A DNA stretch of 64,000 nt from Pyrenopolyporus hunteri (GCA_902806595.1 CADCXC010000009.1:2356001-2420000), one strand, 5' to 3'; positions 36,222 through 48,545 are shown, counted from the stretch's first letter. The notes: generated from the sequence alone by a model not told the origin. Program-made: numbers and translations.

Positions 36222-36836
36222 CTATACTGGATAGGGCGTGCTCTGGAAGAGTGGTCCGTCTTTACCATAATGGTTATGAGCAATAGGCATCATGGATGCT
36301 TAAGCATATCCCATGCCTACAAGCTTAAAGTAAGACTCTAGCTTGCTAAAAGAGGCCGCACGGGTATCGACAATGCTGCGAAGGGCGCGTTGTACTTCTG
36401 ATTGGACATTCAGGGTTGGCGTATCAAACCAACATACCAACACTATCCACTTGTCGGCTGTATCGCCGATTCGTGTCACGTTTAGTTTAAACCGTTCATA
36501 GTGAGGTAAGTATCTGCTTCCAATAAGCTGGAAGATCATATTAATCCATCCATGGAACTTCTGGGTTCCCAGGTGGTCTCGAAGATGCGGCTCAGCTCTT
36601 GTGGGTCAAGGCGGAATGTGTAAGCAAATCTCACTTTACCTTACACAACCACGAAGAGCTTGCGGCGGCGGCGGGCTACCTGAGGTAGATAACAATCGCC
36701 CCAGGTAGGTACTGCGAGTGGGCTGAACGTGGCATCTAGTAAGCTTACTGGGCGACAAGGCTCTGACGCCCTGCTGAAATGGACTGAATCTGGCTTTTCG
36801 TCGTTTCCATCCTGAGAATTGTGCCGCCGACACAAA
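36222..36836 (-). pseudogene. Decayed gene, family not recognised
   Basis: Read on the minus strand from about 36836, one frame gives coherent protein: Cys/His-rich start (CRLCRRHNSQDGNDEKP), then LLDATFSPLAVPTWGDCYLP, a basic RRRRKLFVVV, a TAA at 36641-36643, and directly on in frame KVRFAYTFRLDPQELSRIFE. The reading then shifts frame near 36555-36575 and continues as FHGWINMIFQLIGSRYLPHY and LNVTRIGDTADKWIVLVCWF to a second TAA at 36300-36302. Past that stop it goes on in frame (ASMMPIAHNHYGKDGPLFQS) to a TAG at 36222-36224. Three in-frame stops and one frame change make this a pseudogene. Each stop can be derived from CAA, CAG or TGG by a CpA-to-TpA change. The frame change could instead be a small intron. 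I cannot name the family. Confidence 0.5.
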
Positions 36837-38612
36837 CGGCACCAATATGATGATTATTTTGGTGGGCTGTGTTTTAGCTCTAGGTGTCCCTGGAAGGTGT
36901 TACGAGAAGGAGACTTGAATAGATGTATAGAAGAGTGGGTTTTTACATAGGAATAAGTATGTCTTGAATTCTGTGAAGTCTAGGCAATGCGATCTGATAA
37001 TGGACGTACGCATGTTGAAGATGATGTATTTGCGCAGCTGCGTAAGGAGTTGGATAAGGAGTTGCTTGGAAATGCCGTATTAAAAAAAAATGTTGGCAGG
37101 ATCCACTACAGGACCAATGTGATATTTCGGGCACCTACGCCCTAGCCTTTGAGGGGTTAGGTTCAGATCCACTTCTAGCTAGGCTGCTTCGTGACAGGAA
37201 AAGATGACGACATCGTCCAGGGTTTATTGATAGGTACATTCGTGCAGAACACGATAGAACACGAGAATATAGTAGGTAGCAGCACCTATGTAGTATGGCG
37301 TAAGGTAGGTGCGAAGGCTATGGAATATAGATGCGGAAAGAAGAATAGAGGTAGGTTAGTGTAACCTACACACTGTACGTGTATCCAAGAAGCAGCTGGG
37401 AGGGACTGGACGGTTTTAGCTTCCGTGGAATTACAAGTTCATAGGCCACGGGACCCGGTTTACAGGGGCTGTAGGCTGCGTATGCACACAATTCGACTGA
37501 GTTACCCAACCAAAACCCGTAAAAACGAGTCCGGAAGTCACCACAGCCCCCTAGCTCGGGTACCTATGATCACAAGGCATCGAAAAAAGTCTCACCTCTT
37601 CCCATCATCATCAGCAGCAATCACCTGTCTGCCTAGATTATTATCTAGGTACCTAGTATGCAAAAGCCAAAGTCCTACGAGAGCATACCTAGATCGGACG
37701 GAAGAAAGCAATTCTACTGTCTGGCGTAGGAGCCTATAGGTATTTCCTCCTCATATTCCGGGCTTGGTGCGTCTACTGTGCGAGGTATTCGAATATATAT
37801 ATGCGTGTGGTATGTCTAGGCGCGTATGAACCATCAGGGATAGGTGGTACCTATCGAGAAATATCGGCCGCATCGGTGACCCCGCATCAGAACATTGGAG
37901 CTGAGGTCTCGTCTTTCCCTCATTCGAAATAACAGGTTGGCGCGAATAACACCGCAAATATACATTGACGACGTCAAGGCGCAGCAGCAAACGACTGCAT
38001 GCTTCCCAACCTTTCTTTTCCCTTTTTTTTCAATCAGGAATCATCACTGCCCACTTACTAGGTACCGGGACCGCAAAGCCCGCAAAATCTTCAAGAGGCC
38101 TCGAGAACCGGCAAGCCTGGCAGACTAAATAGCCCACGAGGCAGGGCAGGGTTGAACAAGCCCCGACCTTACCAAGCGTCCATTCGAAGCGTCCATTCGA
38201 AGCGTCCATTAGTCACGTCAAGTCTCACTCATCCCCTCCACAAAAGCTCCGAGTGCCAAGGTAGTCAAATAGGCTGGCCCGGCTGTTAGAGTCACAGTCG
38301 GCGCCCCTCGGGGAACCCCATCGTCCATTTGCCCATCGCTCAGCGCTTGTCGTTCTTCCCGATCATTCCTTGAGCCCAACGTAATGAGCAGAAGTCCTGC
38401 GTGACACCATTCATCATCCCACATCGTCACCAGCCTTCTTTTGCCCCCATATATATAGATCCTGCCATTGGTACCATCTACTTAGGTATACGGCCATTAT
38501 CTTCATAACTTACCTTATTCTTCACCACCGCATTTATCGAACTATATTGAACCGTATCCTCAACGCTTCCGTGACGTCACCGTCACCCAGCCATCAAAGA
38601 CTCGCAACAGAC
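36837..38612. other. Intergenic, with a 13-bp tandem repeat
   Basis: No supported gene. The last 300 bases are the promoter and 5' UTR of the DUF3824-type gene. A 70-residue minus-strand frame at 38218-38430 has no recognisable feature. A TATATATAG sequence lies at about 38450. Confidence 0.5.
38174..38210. repeat. 13-bp tandem repeat, nearly three copies
   Basis: AAGCGTCCATTCG occurs at 38174-38186 and 38187-38199, followed by a partial third copy. It is non-coding and about 400 nt upstream of the DUF3824-type gene start. Confidence 0.9.
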
Positions 38613-41600
38613 ATGGCTCAGGTGTACCGCGAGCGCGATGTGCGCTACACGAGGGAACATAGCCCTTCCTCGTCCGATGACGAGAAATACAAAACTACAA
38701 CAGTGAGAAGATACAAAGTAAGCGGCGGTGGTAGGGTCGTCGAACGCGATCGTATCGAGCGCTTTGAAGAGGACGACGACCACAGGTCAAGGCACTCGCA
38801 CTCTCACGTCGGCCGTTCGTCCGGCGAAATGTTGGAGATTGATCGTCGCGTCGAGAGGGGATCCTATCCCGAGCGACCGAGGTCGGCTTTTGACTCGCAC
38901 GACCGATACAGAACTGTCGAGTACGAGCGAGAGCGGGATGTCGATCGTGATTATTACCCCGAGAGACACTCTCGTACTAAGTTTGTCGAAGAGATTAGGA
39001 CGACATCGTCGCCGTCGCCCAGGGATACCTACTGGGAGCGACGGTCGAATTACCCATGGGATGACCGGGAAATAGACGTTCGAGTTGATAAGCGCCTTGT
39101 GCGCCAAGAACCCGATGGCGACGTACAGATCAAAGAGAAGGTAGTTGAAGAACATAGGGACGAGTCTCGCGACTACAAAGAGCGAGAACGAGATCTCATA
39201 GTTGAGCGCCGTGTCGTAGAGGAGAGAGAGCCCCGCGAAGTTGACGTTGAGCGGTACAGAAGGGAGGTCGAGTATTACGCGGCACCAACCCCGCCGCCCG
39301 CCCCCGTCGTCATTCGACAAAAGGCCCCTGAACAGAAGGTTGTAATCCACGAAGCCCCCGCACCGGCCCCTGTCATAGTTCCACGGCAAGAGCCTACATT
39401 TATCGTCCTAAGAGACGAGCATCGTGAGGTAGCACATCGTCCCGAGCCTCGAGAGGAGGAGGACTATCATCATCGACGGCGGCGCGACGAACGCCAGTAC
39501 GAAAGCGACGGCTACGACGAAGACTATTACTTCAAGAGGACGGTCATAAGGCGAGAGCGCAGCTCAAGCTCTGATCATCATAAGAAACGCCATTTGGCTG
39601 AAGGCGCCCTCGCCGGTGCTGGTCTCACAGCACTACTCGCCGGTCGCGGCGGCAAGAATGGCGAGCATAACGAGCACAGAGGCCGCAAGGTTCTCGCCGG
39701 CGCTGCTTTAGGGGCATTGGGTACCGAGGCTGTGCGCCGTGCGAAGAGCGCGTATGAGGATCGGTACGAGGATCGGTATGAAGACGACCACGAAGACGAC
39801 AATCACCATCGCCATCGTAGCAAGTCCCGTAGTAGGCTAGCGACCGGGTTGGCCATCGTAAGTCCGGCCAAGTTTATACCGTATAGTAAAAACTCAATGC
39901 TAACTGAATAAAAGGGCGCTGCTGCTTTGGCTGTTGCCGGTGGACTCAAATACATGCAGAATAACAAGGCTGAGAAGGAAGAAGCCCACCGCGGACGCGC
40001 GCGACGACGATATTCTGATGACGATTACTCAAGATCCCGAAGTCGGTCAGACCGCGGTCGCAGCCGAAGCAAATCTAAGGCGGCAAAGGCAGCTCTAGCA
40101 ACTGGGTGAGTGTTGTGCCTTCTTCTTCTTCTTCTTTTTTAAGAGAGAGAAAAGAAAGAAAATCCCAATCTCGTGGGCCTGTCTTAGGCTATCGCCCCAG
40201 ATGGCTGTCGCTAACCAACGAGTTTATTAGCGCTCTCGCCGGTATAGTGGAACATTATAGATCCAAGTCTCGAGGAAAATCACGGTCGAAGTCTCGTTTG
40301 AGGACCGGTGAGTACCTTATATATTGAAACTCTCGGAAAGAAAGGCATTGAACTAAACATGATAGGTGCCGAAATTGCGGCTGCCGGCTTGACTGGCGCC
40401 GCAGCGACTAAACTCTGGGAACGCCATAAAGAGAAGAAGGAAGAGAAGGAACATGAACGTCATAGGGGTTCAGATGACGAATATTACGATAGTGGCTATT
40501 CAAGGAGCCGATCCCATTCCAGGTCTCGCAGCCGCCATTCGCATTCACGAGACTCTACGGCTGATAGAGAATTAGGCCTGGTTCCCGTAATTCCCGGAGT
40601 GGAATACGGCAGTGAACCCGTCGAGGGCTACGATTCCGCGACCGAAGAGCCACGCCGACGTCGTCGTAACCACGGCCATCGATCGTCATCCGAGTCCGAC
40701 CGAGAAGCTCGGAAGAAGAGAAGTCGTAGCAAGCTGCGCGATGTCGCAGCCGGGATCGGTACCGCAGCAGCAGCAATAGGTATTAAGAAGTATAGAGATC
40801 GCCAGAAGAGCAAAGACCGAGAAGAGAAATCCAAAGACAGAAGCCGAAGTAGGTCCCTAGACAGGGAAATTCGGGATCAGGAAAGACGGAAGAACAGGCG
40901 GTCCCGTGACCGTGAACGACAGCGTATGCAGAATCCCCCGCTCCCTCCTTTTTCTATTATGATATCGCGTGGCTAAACCGCGAAATAGGATACGAAGAGG
41001 AGGCGCCGGATGCTCCGTATTATGGTTACGACCCTGAGGTACCACCGTCCCCACCTCATGCGTCTGGCGGCGCATACTATCCACCTCCACCTCCGGCTCC
41101 GGAACCCGCCGGACCACCGCCGGCCGGCTTCACACAGCATCCGAACCCGTCCAGGACTAACGTGAACGCTTACGCTCCTCATCCCCCTTACAACCCCCAA
41201 GACTATGCAGGCGTGCCCCCGATGAACATACCTCAGCCTCCACCTGGACCCCCACCAACTGGGCCGGTACCAGGCTCGGGTAACCGAGCTGGGCCAGAAA
41301 ATGTGAGTCCACGCTCAGGTGAAAGCTCATCCCATCGTGATGCCCCTCGGAGCACAGCTACTGAGCAGGGTGCGTCTCCTTGAGTTTATTGTATTTCAAC
41401 TTAAAACATGTCTATGCTAAACTACGAAATATGGTGCATCCTAACTCAGTTCTTAGATGGTTTAAAATATCACCAGCGGTCTTCCTTGAGTCTCCCGGAA
41501 AGGGGTGTTAATGCGGAACCCCCTTCATCTAAGGTCAAATTTGTACCCCTTTCCCCGAAATCTTCGCAAACCCTACGGAGACATCGCCGACGAATGGGAG

Positions 41601-42019
41601 ATCGATCGATGACGGATACTGACGATGAGGAACTGACACGTCTTGAAAGGCCTCGATTCTCGCGTAGACGATCAGGCTCGGACACATCATCAAACCGGCC
41701 GCGTGTCCAACGACGTAGGATACGCGGTGACGATTCACCAGTCTCTGACGACGACGAAATCGAATATTTACCTGACCGTTTTGACTCTTCTGGGAAACCA
41801 CTTGATACCGATAATAATGCACTAAGTGGAATCCCGAGACAAGGCGAGTTCGAATATCTCCCACGCAACGAGAACGACTGGCACGTACGCGGAGCCTGGA
41901 GGACGCTAGGCGAGCCGGATCCTGTCCTCGTCAGCGAGCTCGCGCAGACAGTTAGCGGGTTCTTACAGCCTGGGGGCAGTTTATTAAATATATTGGGGCA
42001 CGCACTGAGAGATATATGA
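38613..42019 (+). CDS. DUF3824-type Arg/Ser-rich glycine-zipper protein
   Basis: Six exons are inferred: 38613-39857, 39915-40105, 40231-40307, 40366-40923, 40989-41369 and 41457-42019. They join to exactly 1005 codons (1004 residues). All introns start GT(A/G)(A/T/C)G and end AG; most have CTAA-type branch sites. The N-terminus MAQVYRERDVRYTREHSPSS and the interrupted Ala/Gly blocks are typical of fungal proteins annotated DUF3824. At least five small-residue, glycine-zipper-like segments (LAEGALAGAGLTALLAG, LAGAALGALGTEAV, LAIGAAALAVAGGL, AGLTGAAATKLW, VAAGIGTAAAAIG) alternate with charged RS/SRSR stretches. A Pro-rich domain (about residues 700-810) follows, then an acidic C-terminus. It is probably a structural or membrane-associated low-complexity protein; function unknown. 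I chose the Met at 38613 over an in-frame Met at 38547, because the family start is there. Confidence 0.85.
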
Positions 42020-45000
42020 TTTCCGCTGCCATTTTGGATAGAAAGCGAGGCGATATCTGACGATTTTCTTCATTCGGTTTCGGCTTCTCTCTTAGCGACA
42101 GCGCGACGAGTTACGAACGGAGTCACGATTTAATGAACCATTTTTATTCCACCCGTCGACTTTTACTTTTATGATATTAGATTCTAGGTTTTCGGTTTTC
42201 GATTGCTTGAGGGCATGTTCAAGGAATGAGAGATGAGAGTGCTACGGTTCCTATCAACGATTTATGATACTTCTCCTTTCCTAGATTAATTAATTAATTC
42301 CATCATTTACCTAGATTGTGGTAGAAGACTTCGGTAGCATAGTGCATGATGTGAGGCATGTAGCATCATAGTATCCGTACTAAAAACGCCGCGACGTCCA
42401 CCCCTAGAAATGTCAGAGAGCCCTGCTGCGTCGAAACCGTTGACGTAGCGAATAGATGTTAATCTCTCTTCATTCCCAACCACGTTTCCATGAAATGCAA
42501 GTAGTTTTGAAGTACTTGTCCATGAAGTTCAGCGGGGAGAGGCACGTCAATATAGCACGACTTCGGAGCTACGTGCGTCTCACCAATCATTCAATCGCCG
42601 CCCTGATATTATAATTTTTCTGGGGATCTTTAGATATAGCCGTGTATATTCGTGGAAGCTAGAAGAGTATACACATATAATTTATGAGTTCCCCTTTTTG
42701 TATCTCAGACCTACTGCCGCCGCTCTGGCCCCCTTCATACTCATACCCTTTTTTCTCCTTCGTCTAGCTACCCCTATATTCACGTCCGCAAAAATCGCTT
42801 ACAAAAAAAGATATAGCTTAGAAGTCCTACGAAGAACAGGAAGTTTTCTCGATGAGGGCTAGGTATCCAAAGTTCTGATAGCGACATCTCCCCTCCTCTG
42901 GGCCTCCCCTGTCTAACAAACGCTCAATCGGTATCTAGCGTATAGTGAGATGATAATAAAACGTAACTCATATTCACGATTCGATAGATGGGTTCGGATG
43001 CGCTATCGTGGTTTTCTGCCGCAGTATCGTCTGCAAAAGAAAAACCAAAGCCCTGGGGGATTCGTCGAGCTGGACCGGCAGTTCGGGTCGCCTGCTGCAC
43101 GCCCCGTCATGCGGTTAGTAAGTAATATCCATGGATAGAAATTTACTTATCGCTCGGGAATCCCGGAGGTAGATGCATAATCATCTATGTCATGGTAATA
43201 GTCCACTACTACGTGGTGCCATGAGCCCATGGGCGTATATACCGTCTTAGGAATATAGAAGCGGCTATTGTATTCTAACACCTAGGTATGTGGGAGGCGT
43301 TGGTAGATGATGACGAGGCCCTTCTTGTCGCGATCTATATGGAAGGGGCCGATGTAGATTGAATCAGTAGTTTTTGGTTCTACGATTGCGAGATCGTAGA
43401 AGCCCGCCCCATTGTCTGCTGGGAGCTCGTAACCCTAACCCTAACCTTACTCCCAACCCCAACCTCAACCTTGGTTTCATAGTATGCTCAACATGAAGTC
43501 CCGGTATGTCATGATTTGTGCATATGAAGAGTATGTCCCTTTGTTACCGCCCACCACGTATAGATAGATACCCACCCAAGGCCTCGGCTTGGGTAGTTAG
43601 ATAGGTAGCTCGGGAAATAAAACCACCTAAGTTGTTTCCCCTCAAATTGAGGCTGACTATGTGACACCGTGCGCCCAATGCTTCTTAACCCCCCTCTCGA
43701 GCTCTAGAAATGCACGAGGTTAATACCACTAAACGGCCCTCCTAGTATATCCAGAAAGCCCTGTGTCATGTAATAGCCGTAAATGCGAGTTTCTACCCAT
43801 CATAATCGTACGATGCTGCGACTATCTCCTAACATATTCTATTCATGTAGTCAGACCTAGTCTGCGATTGGGAACTCTAACTCCCACCGAAGTACGAATA
43901 AGACCATTACCGAAACAAGGTATCGACGGGTTCACTTCCAATAGGTATCCCCTACGACTAGCGCTTGAGACGGCGGTTAGCGCTAGGAGCTTAATGCAAG
44001 TGGAATTGCATTTAGGGCAGTAATCCCTAACCCCGTCGGATCCACCCCCGGATAGATATCGAATAGCCGGTAAGGAATAGTAATTGTTATCTCCCGGCTT
44101 CCCGGCCGCTTTAACCTAGTTACATCTGTTGGCTCTAACGGCATGCTTGTTGATTTCCGAGTTCGCAATGTCTTTCTTCCTTTAGATCTCTTAACTACCT
44201 ATGTACTTGTGTAACTCTAATAGCCCCTTTCTTTGTATAACCAAGCTAGAAACAGGATGATAAGCAATAGACTTTTAGCGAGTCTTTCATCTGTCTGACT
44301 AACACCCCTCGAAAAACCATCCCAAGTTATAGGTAATAAACTAGTGCTCGCTTTCGGTAACGAACCGAGGAGCCTCTTCTGCGGCTAGTCTAAAGCGTTG
44401 TGTTACGGTCTAGTCGTGCCGACACCTCGGCCGAGATCTCCGACTAGTGGCTTCGCCATTGCTACCCTACTATACAATCTATGGTAGGTATGCTCTATAT
44501 GATTGGCTCTCGTTGAATGCGGAATCGCTCCCACGGACGCATTCTCTGTGCCTTGGTACGCTAGGGCTCCGTATATACCCCTTTCCTGCCGATAAATCGT
44601 CTGGATAGGGTTAATACGAACACCATGACAATAGAAACTAAAGTGGCTCGGACTTTTTCGTTGGAGCGCTGAAGAACTATTATCCTAGGTCTTATTATCT
44701 AACTACACAAATGTTATCATTTGAAATATGGGGAGATATCGGGTTGCATGTATGTAAGTCCTAGCTCTTATGGGGAGGTGGGGAAGCCCACAGCTGTTGA
44801 ATTTGCGCAACCCGTCCAAGTGGATTGGTTATCTTGGCCGTAGTGGGAGATCGGTGATCGGATCAAATGGGTAACGTAAACCTACTACCTATTGAGTTAT
44901 CGTCTCGTGATTTCGATCAAGGGTAGAGGGAGTGAAGCGTGGTTGAGGCGAATAATTCCTTGAAGAAGAAGAAGAGAAGAGGCAAAGAACGTGTCGTTCC

Positions 45001-47492
45001 TAGACTGACGTATCCCCCCCGGTACACCCCCCGTTAACCGCTAGGCTGGTACTGAGAATTACCAGGTGGGAGGATACCTGGGGAAGTCTAACGACTAACA
45101 GTATGCTGGCCGCATGATAATCCTTGCTCTATAGGTACCTACCCATACACATATCTTTGGTCGCTCATGTTATGACCGGCAACGCCCAAAGGCTCAACGC
45201 GGTCGGCGGTATTCCGTCAAGATTATCAGGCCGTGCTGCAATCAGAAAGAGTCTGGGAATATGCGGACAGGGGTATTGACAATACGAGTCTAGCTGAAAT
45301 ACAACCCTAACGAACGATGACGTTGCATGTAGATATGTACCTATTTCTTCTCTATTGCTTGTAGACCATGAGGCGACCGTATTGGCGGGTAATATCCGGA
45401 GGGTTCAATATTACACGGAGGCTCAACTCGCTATTTTCTTTTTCTTGTCTTCCAGAAAGGAGAAGGAAATTGGGTTTCCCATGTTGGAAAATAGATACGC
45501 CTTGCTGATAAAAATCGGCCCCATTAAAAGCTGAAAACTACATCTTATGTTGGCTTATATTGCGTTCGGATTATCCCAAAACGGAGAAACTACCGGCCCA
45601 ATATTAAGGAACGAGAGCAGTACCTTATGTCAAGCATTTAATATTCACCAATCCAATCTCATATAGGCGCCGGTAATTCTCCGACCACTCCCGTCCACCC
45701 AGAAGACACTTAGGCGGGACACTTTGGTACAAAAGGCCAACGGCGGTAAAGTACTGCATCCTTGGAAGTTTAAGAGCTGGCTAGGTACCCAATTTGAAAT
45801 ATCTCGCTACCTACTAGAATTGCTGATCATCACCTAGAGTAACAAGGTGTCTGATTATCAAATTCTAAAAAATCTCACTATTTTAGGTAAGAAACGTGTA
45901 GGTGACCGTATCCCCCAGCCAAAGTCGAGCCGATACTATCGATACATGTATACAGAACTCATCGACATTTCGCTCTGTACTCCGTCCACCAATGACATTC
46001 AAGATGATAATAAGAGAGCTTATTCTTTGGGGAATCTTGTCTTCTGGAAACCACGTCATGTCACCGTGCGCTCAGCTATAACTGGGGCGAGAAAGTGTAA
46101 ACGCGGAGTACATCTCAAGCCAAGAATTGGACCGTATATACTGTGGGTTAATATGCAGTGACAGGTGTAGGGGCAGGGACCCGGGAGACTCTCACTTCGG
46201 CATATGATGGCCTCAGTCACGGGCTTCGGGGGGGCCGTTAGACATCACTAGGGCCATCTTAAAGCGCACAAGATTCTGACTGGATATGCTTCCCTCCTCG
46301 GACGCGTACATAGAGGGAACTTGGTAGGCCCCGACTACTAGTTCCACCGCCACAGGTACGCACGTACTTCAACAGTAAGAGAGGGCAACGATATCTGACA
46401 ACCCTCGTAAGAATAGGATTTGTTTGTGACCCTCCTCTTGCCGTACGCAATGCAACACTACTCCCAAATTCCTATGAAGTTGTGGCTATCATATAATATA
46501 GTGTAGATCTACGATTAGGTAAAAGGGGGCGCGTGCCATGTGACTGTGGTCTGGGACTGTTTTGATTACGACGGCAGAGCAAATTTCCCGAAAAAAAAAA
46601 AGAATATAATTCTGTTGTTGATAGGCAAACTTGTTTAATTCGCTATACTCGAGGGCACGTTGACGCTGTCAAACCCCCAGAGATACCAGTTTGTGGTCAG
46701 CGAACTCAAGTTTGCAGGCTATAATGCCGATTACGCGAGAGGGATAATGCCGACAGAACCCTGATCGGCGCCAAGTGACATCAATCTTTCGCTTGGTAAG
46801 TGAATGCGGGACCTGGTACTCTTCCCTCATCGCGACATAGCAATATCTACCTTCTCCTTACCGACTATGCGTCGTCGGTAAAGGGGGTCAGGGGCGAATG
46901 CAACATGCGATATGATTGGCTGGTCACACTTCGGAGAGCGGTCCGAAGGGCGAACTCCATCATATCTCACACTACCTCCGCTTGGACATAACGCTTGATA
47001 TACTAGCAACGTAGGTGGGGACCAACAAAGGTATGCCTTCATGTATCTGACATAGGAGACTAGCCGCCTTGAAGGTAAAGCCTAAACGACGAAGTAACGC
47101 TAGATTAGTAAACGAGAGCCGCGACGTAGCCGATTTACCATCGATAGGCTAACAAGAGATCTAGGCTGTGGGACTTGAGGATTTATAGGGTTATAATAGA
47201 GGCTGTATGAAGGTGGGAAATGAAGATGGTTTACGCCATCTTGCATGGTCCATTGTGGTATAGCTTCCCATGGGAAATCGATTGGTCGTCGACCGTTTAC
47301 GACATAGTATCCAATGGACCTATTCAAATAGAACGGGAGGGAGTGCTGCCAATCTCTGATCGATCCTGTCTGACATATGTAAATCTACATATTCATTAGG
47401 TGACCTATCCTTTCCATTCTCTGCCTTTCCACCGGCCGAGGTACGCCAGGTTTATCCTCCACACACCGAGACATTACCAGATACTTATTAGG
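42020..47492. other. 5.5 kb gene-poor region
   Basis: No gene is supported. It contains a telomere-like array (43430-43446), a TACCTAGGTA-type palindrome at about 43280 and several short unrelated open frames. The plus-strand frame 45847-46161 (104 residues) ends with GNLVFWKPR...LKPRIGPYI. This faintly resembles the end of retroelement integrases, but it is too weak to annotate. Confidence 0.5.
43430..43446. repeat. Interstitial telomere-like repeat (CCCTAA)
   Basis: TAACCCTAACCCTAACC, nearly three copies of the fungal telomere unit TTAGGG read on the other strand. It is followed to about 43473 by degenerate CCCAACCCCAACCTCAACC. It lies within non-coding DNA far from either end of the window. 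Confidence 0.85.
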
Positions 47493-48278
47493 ATGGATCC
47501 CTCCTCCGAGTCGTATGTCAACCTGGAACAGTTAGACCACCTATCAACAGATCTGTCAGCATACTCATCTCCTTTGCATGAATGCGCTCTCGGGCTGCCA
47601 TTTCACCTACATGAACCGCCAATGGAATTTATGGACGGCTCGCTAGAGTACCAGAAAACGGCCAATAGGGACGGCCTGTGCATTGGTCAGGACAGCCCTG
47701 CAGATTCGGGTTACGGGGTGGGCTCCGATATACCGAGTTACTTAAACCTACCCATAGATCTTGGCTATCAGCACGCCTGCTCGCCGGAGAGTTACAACGA
47801 GGCGTTCCAGAAACCGCAGACCGGAGCCAGGGACAAGAAGCACGAGGTCGATAAACTGCATAAGGGGGACAATGGGAGATCGTTCGCGACACACAGCCGG
47901 CGGTCATCGCGCTCAAGCAACAAACTTACAAGCGATGAATCTGGGATCGACAAGCGAGAGCGTAATCGCATGGCCGCCTCCAAATGCCGAAAGAAACAGA
48001 AACTAGCGAACACCGAGCTCCAGGAAAGGGCGCGAATTATGTCCGAGCAGCACAACTACTTGATCGCGCACAAAGCCTCCCTAGAGTCCGAGATGATCGG
48101 CCTCAAGAACGAACTATTGCTCCACGGAAGCTGCGGTTGTGAGCCCATCACCGACTACCTGATGCAGGCTGCTAGGAAGTTTGTAAAGGGACGCGAGGAA
48201 GAGGCTTTCGGGTTGGAAAAGTCGGAGAACGCGCGCGAGCGACCGCCTTCCGCTGCCCGCGAGCCGTGTATGTTATAA
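47493..48278 (+). CDS. ATF/CREB-type bZIP transcription factor
   Basis: Nuclear DNA-binding factor of 261 residues, single exon. The basic region at 154-170 (KRERNRMAASKCRKKQK) has the N-x2-A-A-x2-C-R signature of the ATF/CREB and AP-1 group. It is followed by a zipper with heptad positions L176, M183, L190, L197 and L204. The spacing between basic region and first zipper Leu is regular. The N-terminal 150 residues are acidic and Ser/Pro-rich, and likely activating. The last 60 residues include a Cys pair (SCGCEP) that could be redox-sensitive. I start at the Met at 47493; the open frame extends to 47400 only with a GTG start. It converges on the dehydrogenase gene, with 267 nt between the stops. 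Stress or secondary-metabolism regulation is typical of the family but not shown here. Confidence 0.92.
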   Translation: MDPSSESYVNLEQLDHLSTDLSAYSSPLHECALGLPFHLHEPPMEFMDGSLEYQKTANRDGLCIGQDSPADSGYGVGSDIPSYLNLPIDLGYQHACSPESYNEAFQKPQTGARDKKHEVDKLHKGDNGRSFATHSRRSSRSSNKLTSDESGIDKRERNRMAASKCRKKQKLANTELQERARIMSEQHNYLIAHKASLESEMIGLKNELLLHGSCGCEPITDYLMQAARKFVKGREEEAFGLEKSENARERPPSAAREPCML

Positions 48279-48545
48279 CGAGAGTGGGCTATAGTTGTGA
48301 CGATGACGAATGATGACTTGGAACTTTTCTTCAAAAAGGATAGTTGCTTCTTACGATAAGACGCTGTAAATATTACGGTTCGCTAAGCTATTGGATTTTC
48401 TAGACACCAAAATATCGAAACGTTTTCACAGCCCTACCGTCACAAACGAGCGTCACTAACAACAATAGCCATCGTGATAATAAGAGACCCCCCGCAACAC
48501 ACCCAATATTCTCAGAGAATCGACAGTCTCGTAACTACACCCAAT

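Noticed and set aside
38218..38430. 70-residue minus-strand frame
   Set aside because: Clean start and stop but no motif, no splice sites and no known family; it lies in the promoter of the DUF3824-type gene.
47400..47492. N-terminal extension of the bZIP protein
   Set aside because: Begins with GTG and has no conserved content; the ATG at 47493 gives a normal start.
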